Source: Linum tenue (lineage: Eukaryota; Streptophyta; Magnoliopsida; Malpighiales; Linaceae). From it: DNA of 64,000 nt. The notes beneath the pieces are model-generated. The model was not told where the DNA came from. It was given only the letters and a program-made list of their open reading frames with translations, and made no database searches. Made by a program: the position numbers and the translations under genes. Where the stretch lies: the NCBI GenBank assembly GCA_946122785.1, contig CAMGYJ010000005.1, positions 80,160,547-80,224,546 of the forward strand. Reading direction: 5' to 3'. Position 1 is the stretch's first letter. Each line of letters opens with the position of its first letter. Of this stretch, positions 35,950-46,471 are shown one piece after another.

Positions 35950-38075
35950 ATGGTATCGACGAAATCCATGAAGGCAGCAGAGAGGGCGGCCCAGGCAGGC
36001 GAGAAGGGCGCCGACACAGGTGACGGAGGGGTCGACGGGGCAGTGGAGGATCTGACCGGCACCGAGGAACTGAGGAGAGACTTGGAGGCGCAAGCGGAGA
36101 GACAAGCGCGGGTGGAGGAGGAGTTGAAGGGGCTCAGGTGAGGGCTAGGGACCAGGGCCGCACCCTTGAGGCTCTGGCGGCGGCTGTGGAGGCGCTGGTG
36201 GGGCAGGTGAGCGGCCTGACGGAGGCCAGGAAGAAATACGGGGCCGGAGCTGGCGGCGGCGACCAGCCGCATGTGGAGGGAGGCGCGCCAGGGGAGGGAT
36301 CCGCCTCGGTGGAAGCGCCCGGCGGCCATGGCGCCGCGCGGCCCTCGTCGAACACGGCGGCGGACGGGTTGGGCGAGAGGAGCGGGGCGGCGGTCAACCC
36401 TAGCCGGCCATCCGGATCGCGTGCGGGCCAAGTCTCCTTTGGCCCAACAGCCAAAGATGGGCTACTACCGACCCCCTCGGCCCAGGAGAAGGCGCGCGCG
36501 TGGGGCAAGGCCAAGATGGCCGAGTATGTGGACCCGGATCTGCAAGCGGGCCTGGATGGGGAAGAGTTGATGGGCCTGGAGTAGGAGTATGATCACGGGC
36601 CTTGGCCTAACGAGTTGTATGGGCCAGGGGCGGATTGCAGGAAGGATGAAGGCAGCCAGGTGGGCCGAGTTGGGCCGGAAGGCGGGCCGGGTGGAGGGCG
36701 ACGCGAGGCGGGCCGCGGTTGGGAGGTGGGGCGGCCGAGCAGCATGGGCCGAGGACCTGCGGGCCGAGGCGAGAATGCGGGTCGGGCAGGGCCGAGCCAA
36801 ACCTCCAACGGTCGGGTCGAGGACGGTTGGACCGAACCCGGGCGAACCGAACCCGGTCGGACCGAGGCTGGTCGGACCGAACCGGGTCGGACCAGGGTCG
36901 GACCGGGACAGTAGTTGGGGCGCGCGGGCAGCAGGGGCCATCCAGCTTTTCCGGGCCAGTTCGATGAACACAGTGGCCCTCACCCTCCTTTTGTGAATCA
37001 GCACGGCGCCGACAAGGAACCAATGACAGTGGGAGCAGGTGATCAGAGGCACAGAAATGAGACGGGCCGAAGAATGAGGTACCAGGAGGAGGAAGAAGGT
37101 GATTGGGACTATGAAGAGGAACCACGATTCTCAGAGCACTATCACAGTGGGGCCCAAGGATATGGAAGGCACGCCGGTTATTACCGGGGAGGTGAGGATG
37201 AAGAGGAGATGGTGTTTAGAGCTAAGCCTCCTACTATTGAGTTTCCAAAATTCAATGGTCGAGAGGATGCAGGTCTGTGGATATATTCCGCGGAACGGTG
37301 GTTCAAGAACCACCCCACTAGGGAAGAACAAAAGGCTCAGCTGGCGTCCTTCTACTTGGAGGGGGATGCATTGCAGTGGTGGGAGTGGATGGAAAGGACC
37401 TATGCGGAAGCTCATACGCTGATCACTTGGCCTATGTTCAAGGAGGAGTTGAGGTATCAGTTCGGCAAGTCTGAGGGGTGGGCTCCCGAGCAGTTGGCCA
37501 AGCTGCGCCAGACAGGGACGGTGGCGGAGTATAGAGCTGAGTTCTTCAAACTGGGTAACCAGTGCAAGGGCGTTCCGGAGGAGACGTTGGTGGGTCTGTG
37601 CATGGCGGGACTCCGCCCGGAGATTGCAGCGGCGGTTCGGGTATTTGAGCCCGATTCACTTCGAGCTGTTTTCCGTCTTGCAGGTAATAAGGAGGAGGAG
37701 TTGGCTAGCTGGCGAGGAGTGATAGGCCGCTATCAGAAGCCGAGCGGAGGAGGAGGCAGTGGTAGTGGGATGAGCGGCGGGGCGAGTGCAGCAGCATCGG
37801 GTCCTAGCTCGGGAGGGGGTGCGGCGGCTGGCCCACCTTCTGCTGCCATTCGCGCGGGATCAAGGCCACCACCCAAGGGATTTAGGACGCTATCTCCTGC
37901 AGAGATCGAGCAGAAGAGGCGAGAAGGGAAGTGTTTAAACTGTGACGAGAGGTTCACCTTTGGCCACAAATGCGGGAAGCCTGACTTGATGTTCTTGGTG
38001 GGACGATGGGAAGATGAGGCAGAGGATGAGATGGCAGAGGAATCCAGAGCAGAGCAAGAGAAGCCGCAACCTTGA
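35950..38075 (+). pseudogene. gag of TR-GAG-like element, frameshift and two stops
   Basis: The start is the ATG at 35950. The first 64 codons are in one frame and the rest in another, with the shift near 36136. Stops lie at 36582-36584 and 36912-36914, and the frame is then open to 38075. The N-terminal part is Ala/Glu-rich and likely coiled coil. The middle, about 36830-36905, is an imperfect GRTEPGRTE repeat. The retrotransposon gag domain (FPKFNGREDAGLWIYSAERW onward) spans about 37240-37720. A zinc knuckle, CLNCDERFTFGHKC, lies at 37932-37973. This knuckle style is typical of gypsy/chromovirus-related gag. The 386-codon C-terminal frame from 36915 could be intact. Confidence 0.85.
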
Positions 38076-38092
38076 GGACAAGGTTGCTTCCC

Positions 38093-38105
38093 AAGGAAGT
38101 GGGGA
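38093..38105 (+). other. Polypurine tract
   Basis: aaggaagtgggga abuts the 3' LTR, only about 20 bp after the gag stop. This confirms that no pol region was ever between them in this copy. Confidence 0.8.
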
Positions 38106-38505
38106 TGTTAGAAACAAATAATTTGCAACTTTTTGTTATTTCGTATTATTGTCGGTCTTGGATAATTGGGGGATTATTTGGGGTATTTAGCAATAAGCGG
38201 GGAGTCGGTTGTTACATTTTATTAAGTAGGTAGCAGTTAGGGAATTAGGGGATTATATAATCTGCAGTAGGGTGTAATTTAAGATTAAGCAATCAATTAC
38301 AGAAAACCTAAAACCTAATCTCTCTCTCTCTCTCCCTCTGCGCCGAACTCTCTTCTCCCTCTTCCTCCTTGGCTGCTCGGCAACAGCCCACTTTTCCCCT
38401 CTCTTCTTCCTAAATTCCCCAATTCTAATCCCTAGCTTGATCAATCCCTAGTTGGTCTAGCTAATTTCCCTATTCATTCAATCGTTAGAAACTTTGTTTC
38501 TAACA
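38106..38505 (+). repeat. 3' LTR of gag-only element
   Basis: This 400-bp LTR is nearly identical to 35485-35886 and is followed by the gttat target duplication. Confidence 0.95.
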
Positions 38506-38939
38506 GTTATTCATGAATAGTAATTTCTCTTTGTAACTTCAACAAACAATTTAGCAGATACACGGATACTGACATTACATAAGTGAAAAACTACAAAAAT
38601 GAATTACAGGAACGAAGAAAATTAGTTGAAAGCAACACATTTTGATTGAAAAAAAATATATATGTATGATAAATATAAAATATGTTGAAAAAAATAATCA
38701 TCATTTTCAAAAACAAAATACATATTCATTTATAATTCGGCGAGTTTGGGTTGAATAGTGAGAAAATCATGCTCACCTACCACCCGCAATATATTCGAGG
38801 CCGGGTTTTACCATACCCATTAAAAATCCTTTGGATTTGAGTTTTATCCTACCCGATTAGGTTGGATTCGGGTTCTACCCTACCTGATTAGGTCATATTC
38901 GGGCGGGTATCCACGAATATGTTAATTTTATCATCTCTA

Positions 38940-41383
38940 ATTTAGATGTATGTATTTGTAATTATATAATTGTTTCACTCAATGTCCCTTGTATTAATTG
39001 GACTTTAATTACGTTAAGCCATCAATCAAGTTATTAGTTCCTTGGTTTTAGCTAGTTAGCCTGTTAGCAAAGTCAACCTAATTGGATTTCCTAGCTATTT
39101 GTGGGGCTGTGAATATGAGCATGGATTGTGTAAATTAAATGCCAAGTTTGTGAAAACGTATGGGAAAATTCATTGGTAGGGTATTTTGTAATAAAAATGT
39201 AATTTAATCGTAATTCAATCATTTCCTATCACTAAAATTGCCTATCATTTTGGGCTTGGTATCCGGTATTTCCGATCGAACCGGCTAGTACGGAGGGTTT
39301 CCTAAACATTGGTAAATGCTCGTTGATTTTTCCTAAGCTAATATATATTAGAGATGACAAACCACTCAAAGAATAGTTAAGTTAATTCTCTAAACACTTC
39401 TTATCATGATAAGTTATCAACCATTTTCTATCATCTAAGAACACCATACCAATGTTTATCCAAACATATATATGCACCTTTAAATATAAGAAGGTGATTG
39501 TTTATATATACGACATTACTAAAACCACTTGTACCTAATTCATAATGCGGGTAAGTTGTGAATAAATCGTGGCCTGGTGGAAGCAAGCCGTACTACGATC
39601 CTTGTGAACTGGTCCTTTTATAATTTGCTAATGACATGTTCTCACATGTGAGTTTTGTTCCCATGGCGGCACCCACATGAGATTGAGAATTTCCCCCAAG
39701 CAAAGTCAAGTTTAGATCATGACCATTGAATTCACTTACTTATAATAATGTTGACCAAGTGACCAAAATATTAAGGCAGCTGGGGGTCCCCATGTGTTCT
39801 CTTGTATGTTTTGATTGAAGATGCATGGGGAAGGTACAAGTGGTTGATGTCATCAATTACGATCTTGATCATTGGGGGTTTTCCGGATTTAAGAGTTGAC
39901 ATCATATCGTGTTAGCTAGTGATGGCAATGAGACGAGCCGGATAGGTACCTTAATATAGATAAATTGGTTATTTTTCTCAATCTTCAATGGTTACGGTAT
40001 AGTTTCAAAATTTTGTTTTATGAGATGTTTTGTAGGGTTTTGATTTGTGCACGGGATTGGGGATGACAATCACATATTGACTTTATCGAAGTTGTCTCGA
40101 GTGAATCCATCCCAGTAAATCTTATTTTTGTCATGTGATGATCGTTTTTCATCCCATCTATCTTAATTTTTGCTAATATTTACTCTTATATATGCTATTT
40201 TGACTCTTCTATTAATAGTATAGTTAGGACTCAATGTTATCCTAAACCTATCCAATAATTTATTCTCAAGTGTCAAGGGTTCTTGACTCGCTAAAACTAT
40301 CACTCCAATCAATAGCCAAATCGAGGATCACTAGGTCTACTATTACACGGTGAATATATATTATATAGTAAAGCAAGTTGAGAATCTAGATTAATTGATG
40401 TCTAAGAAAGTGATTAAGGTTCAAGTACAAAAAAATCACTCGGGTATGTTAATTACTCCCTCTTCCTAGTTAATTTCATTCGATGTTTATACTGCGAAGA
40501 TCTCCGTTAACCTTGAATCTAGATTAAAGTAGACAAGGTCTTGAATATATTGCTCGGCATGACACTATCCTCACGATAACAGAATACCAAACAATGCAAA
40601 TGAGAATCCCTCTACTAGAACGAAATCCAATACAAAGTAGTGAATCGATTCACTACTTCCAACTGATGATGCTCCCTTAATCTATTAAGGTATTCTATCT
40701 TAGGTTAAAGCAGGAATCGTAGGAATTTGATCAAGATTCATACAGCTCGTGAAAAATGCATTGATTGGATATAGAACTTCGAGTTCCACGAACAAGGGTT
40801 CAAACAAACATCAACCCTAACATATAAAATTAGGGCTCATCATACACAAATGAGCGAGAGATTTACTCCATAGAGAGAGGGAAACAGTTGGGGAAGAAGT
40901 CATCATCGTGTAAACAGTGAGGATCTACTCCGTAATATTGATCATCACTCCATGGGACAAATCTTGATCTCCAAAGGCAACAAGATCAAGGAAATCGACT
41001 CCAAGGGTGCTCTCTTCGTCACTTTTTTTTTTTATCTCTAGGGCTCTTCTAAGCTTGTTTTCAGATGTGAGAACTCCTATCCCTTGAGTAAACTCGTCTA
41101 ACTTCTTTCGTAGTTGACAGTGCACGAGTCAAGGCCCCAAGTCACGGTCGTGACCTTGAACCAAAATGGCAACGTGTCTATAAGTTGACAGGGAATGTCA
41201 TGATCTAGTTGTGCATGTCACGGTAGTCACCGTGACATGAAACGGTCGGCCGTGACATGAAATTTGCTTCTGAAACTATGCTTCATGCCACGGTCCAGAC
41301 CATGACCTCAACCTCATGGTCGTGAACTTTGACAATTGACCATCTTGGTCTCATTTTCTCTCTCCAGCCACGAAACTCGCTTT
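38940..41383. other. Intergenic spacer containing copy A of a segmental duplication
   Basis: No gene is supported. About 39370-40165 is the first copy of a duplicated segment. The stretch 41110-41330 is rich in short cacggtcgtgac-type palindromes of unknown origin. Other open frames are too short and lack family features. Confidence 0.65.
39370..40165. repeat. Segmental duplication, copy A
   Basis: This copy is collinear with 42578-43703. Shared blocks include gataagttatcaa, cgtggcctggtggaagca, catcaattacgatcttgatc, catgttagctagt (cgtgttagctagt here), tctcaatcttcaat and tgtctcgagtga. Copy B is longer because a MITE was inserted in it. Confidence 0.75.
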
Positions 41384-42436
41384 CAGTGGCGGATCTAGGT
41401 CCAACCTGGACTACAACCCAACCCTCATCTAGATTTAGAACTAGTATACTCCTTATAAATTTTTTGATTTAGGTATTCGGTCCAGTACTATTTAGAATTC
41501 GGTCCAATTTTATTTAATAATAGAATTTTGTGTAACTAGAAAAATGGTCCAGATGAACATATCCAAACCACTAATCTAAATTTAGACTAAAAAGTCTAGC
41601 CTCAATTATTTTTATGTGAAAAAAGACATTAAAACCTAAAAGTTTAGAAAGTATAGTTTCATTTAAATAAATAAATAAATAAACCTTTATACTATAGTGC
41701 ATCGTGCCTTGCAAAACTCAAAAAAATTCCTAATCTCCACAAAACAAAACAAGAACGAGGAGACGAACGGACCTGAAATGGTCTTCCTCCCGTCTGTCGG
41801 GCGCTAGTTTTCTTTCCAGTCTTTTGTTTAAGAATATATTTATAAACTTGCTGAGCCATCATTTAGATTGTCTCAGTTGAGTGGTGCACAAGATCCTAAC
41901 CATTCTTTCTGGTCTTTTGAAGAAAATATTTACAAAATTGCTCAAGAGTAGCCTCGAGACTTTGAAGGCTATGAGATGCATTATTTGGAGAATGAGTTAC
42001 GATATTATGCAACTCATGTGAGGATAATGAAGTTTATTCTCTTGTAAAACTACTAAAGAAGTTGGAGGAAACTGGGATGCACACACAAGACAAATTGATT
42101 TGTCGGTTGATTCATCTAGTGTTGATCTTACCCGTTTCAACAGCTACCATGGAGAGAACATTTTCAGCAATGGACCATGTGAAAACGGATTTGTGCTACA
42201 AAATGAACGATGAATTTCTCATTGATTGCTTAGCTATTTTCTTTGAGAGAAAGTATGTTATTGGTATGGATGGAGATTCTATTATTGATGAATTTGCTAA
42301 ATTAAAATACATTATTTGCACAATTGGCATTGTAATGACTAACGAAAACTATAATTATTATATATTTTTGTTTACGGTATCTAATATTTCATTCAAATGC
42401 GGCTTAGTGCTCTACTATGTCGTGGATCCACCGCTG
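41384..42436 (+). mobile_element. Degenerate hAT transposon with transposase remnant
   Basis: The ends are cagtggcggatcta (left) and tggatccaccgctg (right), imperfect 14-bp inverted repeats of the hAT CAGxGGCGGA type. The flanking octamers ctcgcttt and tccgcttc agree at five of eight positions, a plausible decayed TSD. The interior keeps a hAT C-terminal fragment in the expected orientation. At 1.05 kb it is heavily deleted compared with autonomous hATs. Confidence 0.7.
41870..42345 (+). pseudogene. hAT transposase C-terminal (dimerisation) fragment
   Basis: The reading contains LPVSTATMERTFSAMDHVKT followed by a KM.DEFL.D.L pattern, the conserved dimerisation motif of plant hAT proteins related to the zinc-finger MYM-type 1-like/TTF group. 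An upstream piece (EGYEMHYLENELRYYATHV) belongs to the same family but lies in another frame, with a shift near 42025 and a stop near 41950. The catalytic N-terminal part is absent. Confidence 0.85.
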
Positions 42437-42577
42437 TCCGCTTCTAAGTCATATTCATGTACTAGGACTTGAAGTATGACAAAAAAACACAACCTAGCGT
42501 AAAATATACCAGGAACTACTAATACCAAGGTAAATGATCTGAGAATCCAAAACATATATAAATATGCACTTATCGGA

Positions 42578-43703
42578 GCATAGTTAAGTTATCTAAACAG
42601 TTCTTATAATGATAAGTTATCAAACATTTTGTATCATGTTAACTAAGTCCAAACGACGTTGTGCTTAAATCGTGGCCTGGTGGAAGCATCCGTATTACGA
42701 TCCGTGTGAATTGGTCCTTCTATAATTTTGGGTGTCTAAGCCATTGAGCATGTGTTTTCTTTATGTTTGAAGAGGGAGAAGGTACAGGTAGACGGTAGTT
42801 GATGCCATCAATTACGATCTTGATCCATTTGGGATTTTGAGTGTTTAAGTTGACACCATATCATGTTAGCTAGTTGTAACTTGTAACACTATATATAGGA
42901 TTTTCACGATTGATGATTAACCATTGACCAAAATAGGTGAAGGGTCCTTCTCTCAATCTTCAATAGTTGCAGTATAGTTTCGATTTCCTTTTATGAAATT
43001 TCTTACGAGATGCATGTAAAGAAATACTAAAAACGGAAGAAGTTTCTCCTTCGTCGCTAGGATGTTGAGAGCGGGAAAGTAACTCTAACATTTATTTCAA
43101 GAGCCTAAGATATAGAAAGAATAGTATAGTTAGTAGAGGTTGCAAATGGATTGATCCATGAATTGGTGGATTTGATTGGTGGATCCATGGATCAATTGTT
43201 TGGATTCAATGGATTGGTGGATTCATAGATTGGATCAAGTGGATTGGTGGATTATCCATGAATCCAAATGACATCCTCAACCAAGAAACAATATGTAAAA
43301 TGTGAAAAGTTTAGGTACTAAAATGTCATAATGAAAAATTGTAGGTACCAAAAACGTAATTTTCCAATGATATTTTCGTATAAAAAATTAAATTTTGGGT
43401 ACCAAAATGTAAAATATAAAAAGTATAGATACCAAACCGTAATTTGTCATTTGGATCCATGGATCAATCCATGAATCCACTAATCCAATTGGATTTGAAT
43501 AAAATGAATTGGATTTAAATGGATTGGATTAGGTGAATTGGATTGAGAATTGTCACCTCTAATAGTTAGTCGGTATATCTTGATCGCAAGATGTTTTATA
43601 GGATTTTGATGAGATGCCATTTACATCTTGGCTCACTCAATCTAAGGTGTCTCGAGTGATTCAATCATAATGAATCATGCTTTTGTCAAGTCATGATTGT
43701 TTT
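42578..43703. repeat. Segmental duplication, copy B, interrupted by a MITE
   Basis: Copy B matches 39370-40165 in order and orientation. The hAT-type MITE at 43134-43561 lies within it and is absent from copy A, so it inserted after the duplication. Confidence 0.7.
43134..43561. mobile_element. hAT-type MITE (TAGAGGTG family), 8-bp TSD
   Basis: This 428-bp element starts tagaggttgcaaatgg and ends attgtcacctcta. It is flanked by a perfect 8-bp duplication, atagttag (43126-43133 and 43562-43569). The interior repeats ggattggtggatt-type phrases. A second copy of the same family lies at 43962-50915. Confidence 0.92.
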
Positions 43704-43984
43704 ACCCCATCGAAGATGGTCATTGACTAATTCTAGTGCTTATGCAATTTTGCCATAAAAAAAATTAAAGAGTGATACTAGAAACATTCATACTACATTC
43801 TCGGTTATCTACATAAAAACTTGAACTATTTATGCATCAAATTTAATGGACCACGAAATTCCAAAGTACAATACCCATTAAGATCATGAAAACTTTTAAA
43901 AATTTCCAAAATTTAGCACACACAATTATGTTGTTTCGTCACAAGCAACTACAATTGTTAGTAGAGGTGGCAAATGGATTGAAA

Positions 43985-44385
43985 GTTAGAGAGAGAGTTA
44001 GTGTGAGGGTGAGGGTGAGAGGGAGCGACGGCAGGAGGGCGGGCGCTACTGAGAGGGGAAGATCCTGGGTTAGGAAGGGGAGCAGTTTTGCTTCTTCTTT
44101 CTCCTTTGAATGCAGGTCGCAGGTATTGGGGGATGGCGCAGGCGGCTACACTTAGGCAGATTGTCGGCAGGCAACTCGGATGGATCTTAGAGAGAGAGTT
44201 AGTGCGAGGGTGAGAGGGAGCGACGGCAGGAGGGCGAGCGCTACTGAGAGGGGAAGAGCCTGCGTTTTGAAGGGGACCAGTTTTGTTTCTTCTTTCTCCT
44301 TTGACTGCAGGTCGCAGGTATTGGGGGATGGCGCAGGCGGCTACACTCAGGCAGATTGTCGGCGGGCAACTCGGATGGGATCCAG
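43985..44385 (+). repeat. Two tandem 201-bp leader repeats of the LINE
   Basis: Units begin at 43985 and 44186 and are about 93-95% alike by eye. Both contain gagggagcgacggcaggag, ttcttctttctcctttga and gcaggtcgcaggtattgg. They lie at the extreme 5' end of the LINE, immediately before ORF1. Confidence 0.92.
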
Positions 44386-46419
44386 GCTGGTCTCGCTTCG
44401 GAAAGATGATTTTGGAGGAAGTGTGGGATACAAGATGCAGGTTGAAGAGGGTAACAGGTGTTGGTCGGTGAGGCTTGATGAACCCATACTTGCGTGGCTT
44501 CAAGGTGTGTTACAAACGGCGACGATGCGACAGTGGTGCTTCCCGGATGAGTGTTTCAAACGAAGCGGAGAGCGTATTATTTTTATAGGCAAGAAAGCGA
44601 CTAGATGGGGACAGAAGCTCCAAATCTCTGAATAGAACAGAAACGGCCGTATCTTCAAAATTCTTATCCCTGCAGCGGGGTCCCGGCAGCGTTGGGCAGG
44701 TGTAAATTTTCTTCTCAAAGATTTCTACCTAGCGGAGCATCGATTGAGAATTAAGGAAATGTCAAGTGGTTGTCAAGAGGAGATTGGTGCCATTAGTCTG
44801 AATCTCTCAGGGACAAGGCCAGATAGCAGATCCTACGCGGAGGTCGTTAGGGGAGGAGGTCTATATGGAGCTGGCAGATGTCGAGTGGTTAAAGAATCCA
44901 GTGGAGGCTTCATCCAAGTAGAGGAAGAGGGTGTCGAAGAACGATTGGAAACGCTCAATAGAAGCCTGGTGCTCAAGTTTCTCCCTCTCGCAGAGGATAT
45001 ATTCAGCAGTGCTCTCGTCGGCGAATTCAGGAGGTGGGCTAAACGTCACTGGGCGATAGACAACAATTTTGGTTTGGAGGATCTCCAAGATGGCAGATGG
45101 CTTCTGATGTGTCCAAGTCTGCGGGAATTTCTCAGAATCAAATAGTTAAATATGGGTAGATTCAAGTCCTTCCAAGTCGAAAGTTCCCCTTGGGAAGAAT
45201 TTGACACAGACGAGAGTGATGCCGATATTGTCTGGATCATGGTTTTTGGGATCCCGTTTCACTTAAAAGTGTAAATTTGATCAAATCGGTTGGAGAATTC
45301 TGCGGTAAATTGATCGACGTCGATTTGAACTCTTGGAGTTCTTCCTTTGTTCGAATAAGGGTTAGAAAGGATGGAGACCTCCCGAGAGAAATCAGGTTAG
45401 ACTATGGGAATCAAAAGTATTTTGTAAAGGTCTCCGGAGAGGTCGTCGGGGGAATCCCGCACAGCGGAACAGCAGACACGTGCTGAAAAACAGGTGCATT
45501 GTGGGTCTCGATTAAGCTTTTAAAATTCCAAGGGTTCGCAGCAACCGAGGGGAAATTCGGATCGTCACTTGTTGATAAACATTGCTTCTACTTCGTTGTA
45601 CGGTGGCGGCGTGCATGGCACTGTTGCGGTTGGCAAATCCAATGATGACAGGTTAATTACCCTCCCTGGCTCACGTACGAAGTAGATCTGGCTAAGGAAG
45701 TTTGGGCCCTGTCTTCGACCCACTCCTTTAGCCATGGATCAGGTTTCCCTCTTTCGTTAGCCGAGCCGTCTAGGCCGTCGCAGTCTCCCAACTCAATTGG
45801 CCCCTGGGCTTTTATGCTTTTTGCAAAGTTGGATGATTCTTCAAAAAATCTGCAGCTGGTGGGCTTTAATTTGAGTAGTTGCTTCCTTCCGCAGGTGGCA
45901 AGAGAGTTACTGTCTTTTGGGCCGGCATTTTCCTTTCTTTCGCCCAGAACCAAAATCTTTTGGGCTTGTGATCCGAAGGAGAAGACTGACCTCAAAATCC
46001 TCATTTGTGACAAGGCCTCTTTTGATCCCCAAACGGAGTGCTTTCCCTCACTACCGTCTTCTCCGGTGCGCTTAGAGTCTCCTTCCTCATTGATTCAGCC
46101 CTCTGTTGATCAACTCTTTCCAGTGGCGTCTTCACCTGTCTTGGACCTGGAAGCCGAGCTCCCTTCTTCTTCTTGCATCGCTGATACACAACCTAAGGTG
46201 TGGCAGCTTGACGCTTTCCCGTTTGATTTAAGTACCCTGGAATCTGCTAGCATGGAGGTGGGCTCGATGCCCCTTTTGGAGAACGAGGGTGGAAAGGAGG
46301 CAGTAGAGAGTGATCGGAAGTACGGCCAAAAGATTTCATCAAAGGAAATTTCGCCCAATCAGGTCCAAGCTCGAAATGGAAGAGTTGCGGCTAGGACAGA
46401 TTGCACCACCTCCGATTGA
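44375..46419 (+). pseudogene. LINE ORF1 remnant (plant L1 type, DUF4283-like)
   Basis: The likely start is the ATG at 44375, just after the leader repeats. The reading carries SYAEVVRGGG at about 44830, a run matching the LINE ORF1 DUF4283-like core (LVGEFRRWAKRHWAIDNNFG ... FGIPFHLKV), then NLIKSVGEFCGKLIDVD after a frame change near 45270. The C-terminal part, 45814-46419, is Ser/Pro-rich. Stops at about 44633, 45143 and 45484 and at least one shift break it. No zinc knuckle was located. Confidence 0.7.
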
Positions 46420-46471
46420 GACCCATCGGAGCAAGATTAAAGGGGGTCGCAATTTCAATTAATCCTTCTAC

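Larger units (their letters stand above)
35485..38505 (+). mobile_element. Gag-only LTR retrotransposon (TR-GAG-like, non-autonomous)
   Basis: Two near-identical LTRs (402 and 400 bp) are flanked by the 5-bp duplication gttat (35480-35484 and 38506-38510). A tRNA-Met-type primer site follows the left LTR, and a polypurine tract precedes the right one. The 2.2-kb interior encodes only gag; there is no protease, RT or integrase. This arrangement matches the described TR-GAG class, which presumably moves with enzymes from an autonomous gypsy relative. The LTRs differ by about six substitutions, so the insertion is young. Confidence 0.9.
35340..38939. mobile_element. Possible hAT-like repeat hosting the gag-only LTR element
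   Basis: The outer ends read tagggatggaatcgggt on the left and ttatcatctcta on the right, an imperfect inverted TAG(G/A)GATG pair like that at 59096-59798. The flanks inside (35340-35484 and 38511-38939) share the cgggtatccac phrase in both arms. An 8-bp target duplication was not found, so the outer boundaries are tentative. Confidence 0.4.

Noticed and set aside
36465..37125. Several 100-200 codon frames on both strands over the GC-rich gag leader of the gag-only element
   Set aside because: High GC content makes stop codons rare. The peptides are Pro/Arg/Gly biased, and only one frame leads into a recognisable gag domain.
41110..41335. Cluster of cacggtcgtgac palindromes
   Set aside because: They are repeated and palindromic, but I could not fix a unit, a boundary or a family, so it is only mentioned in the spacer entry.
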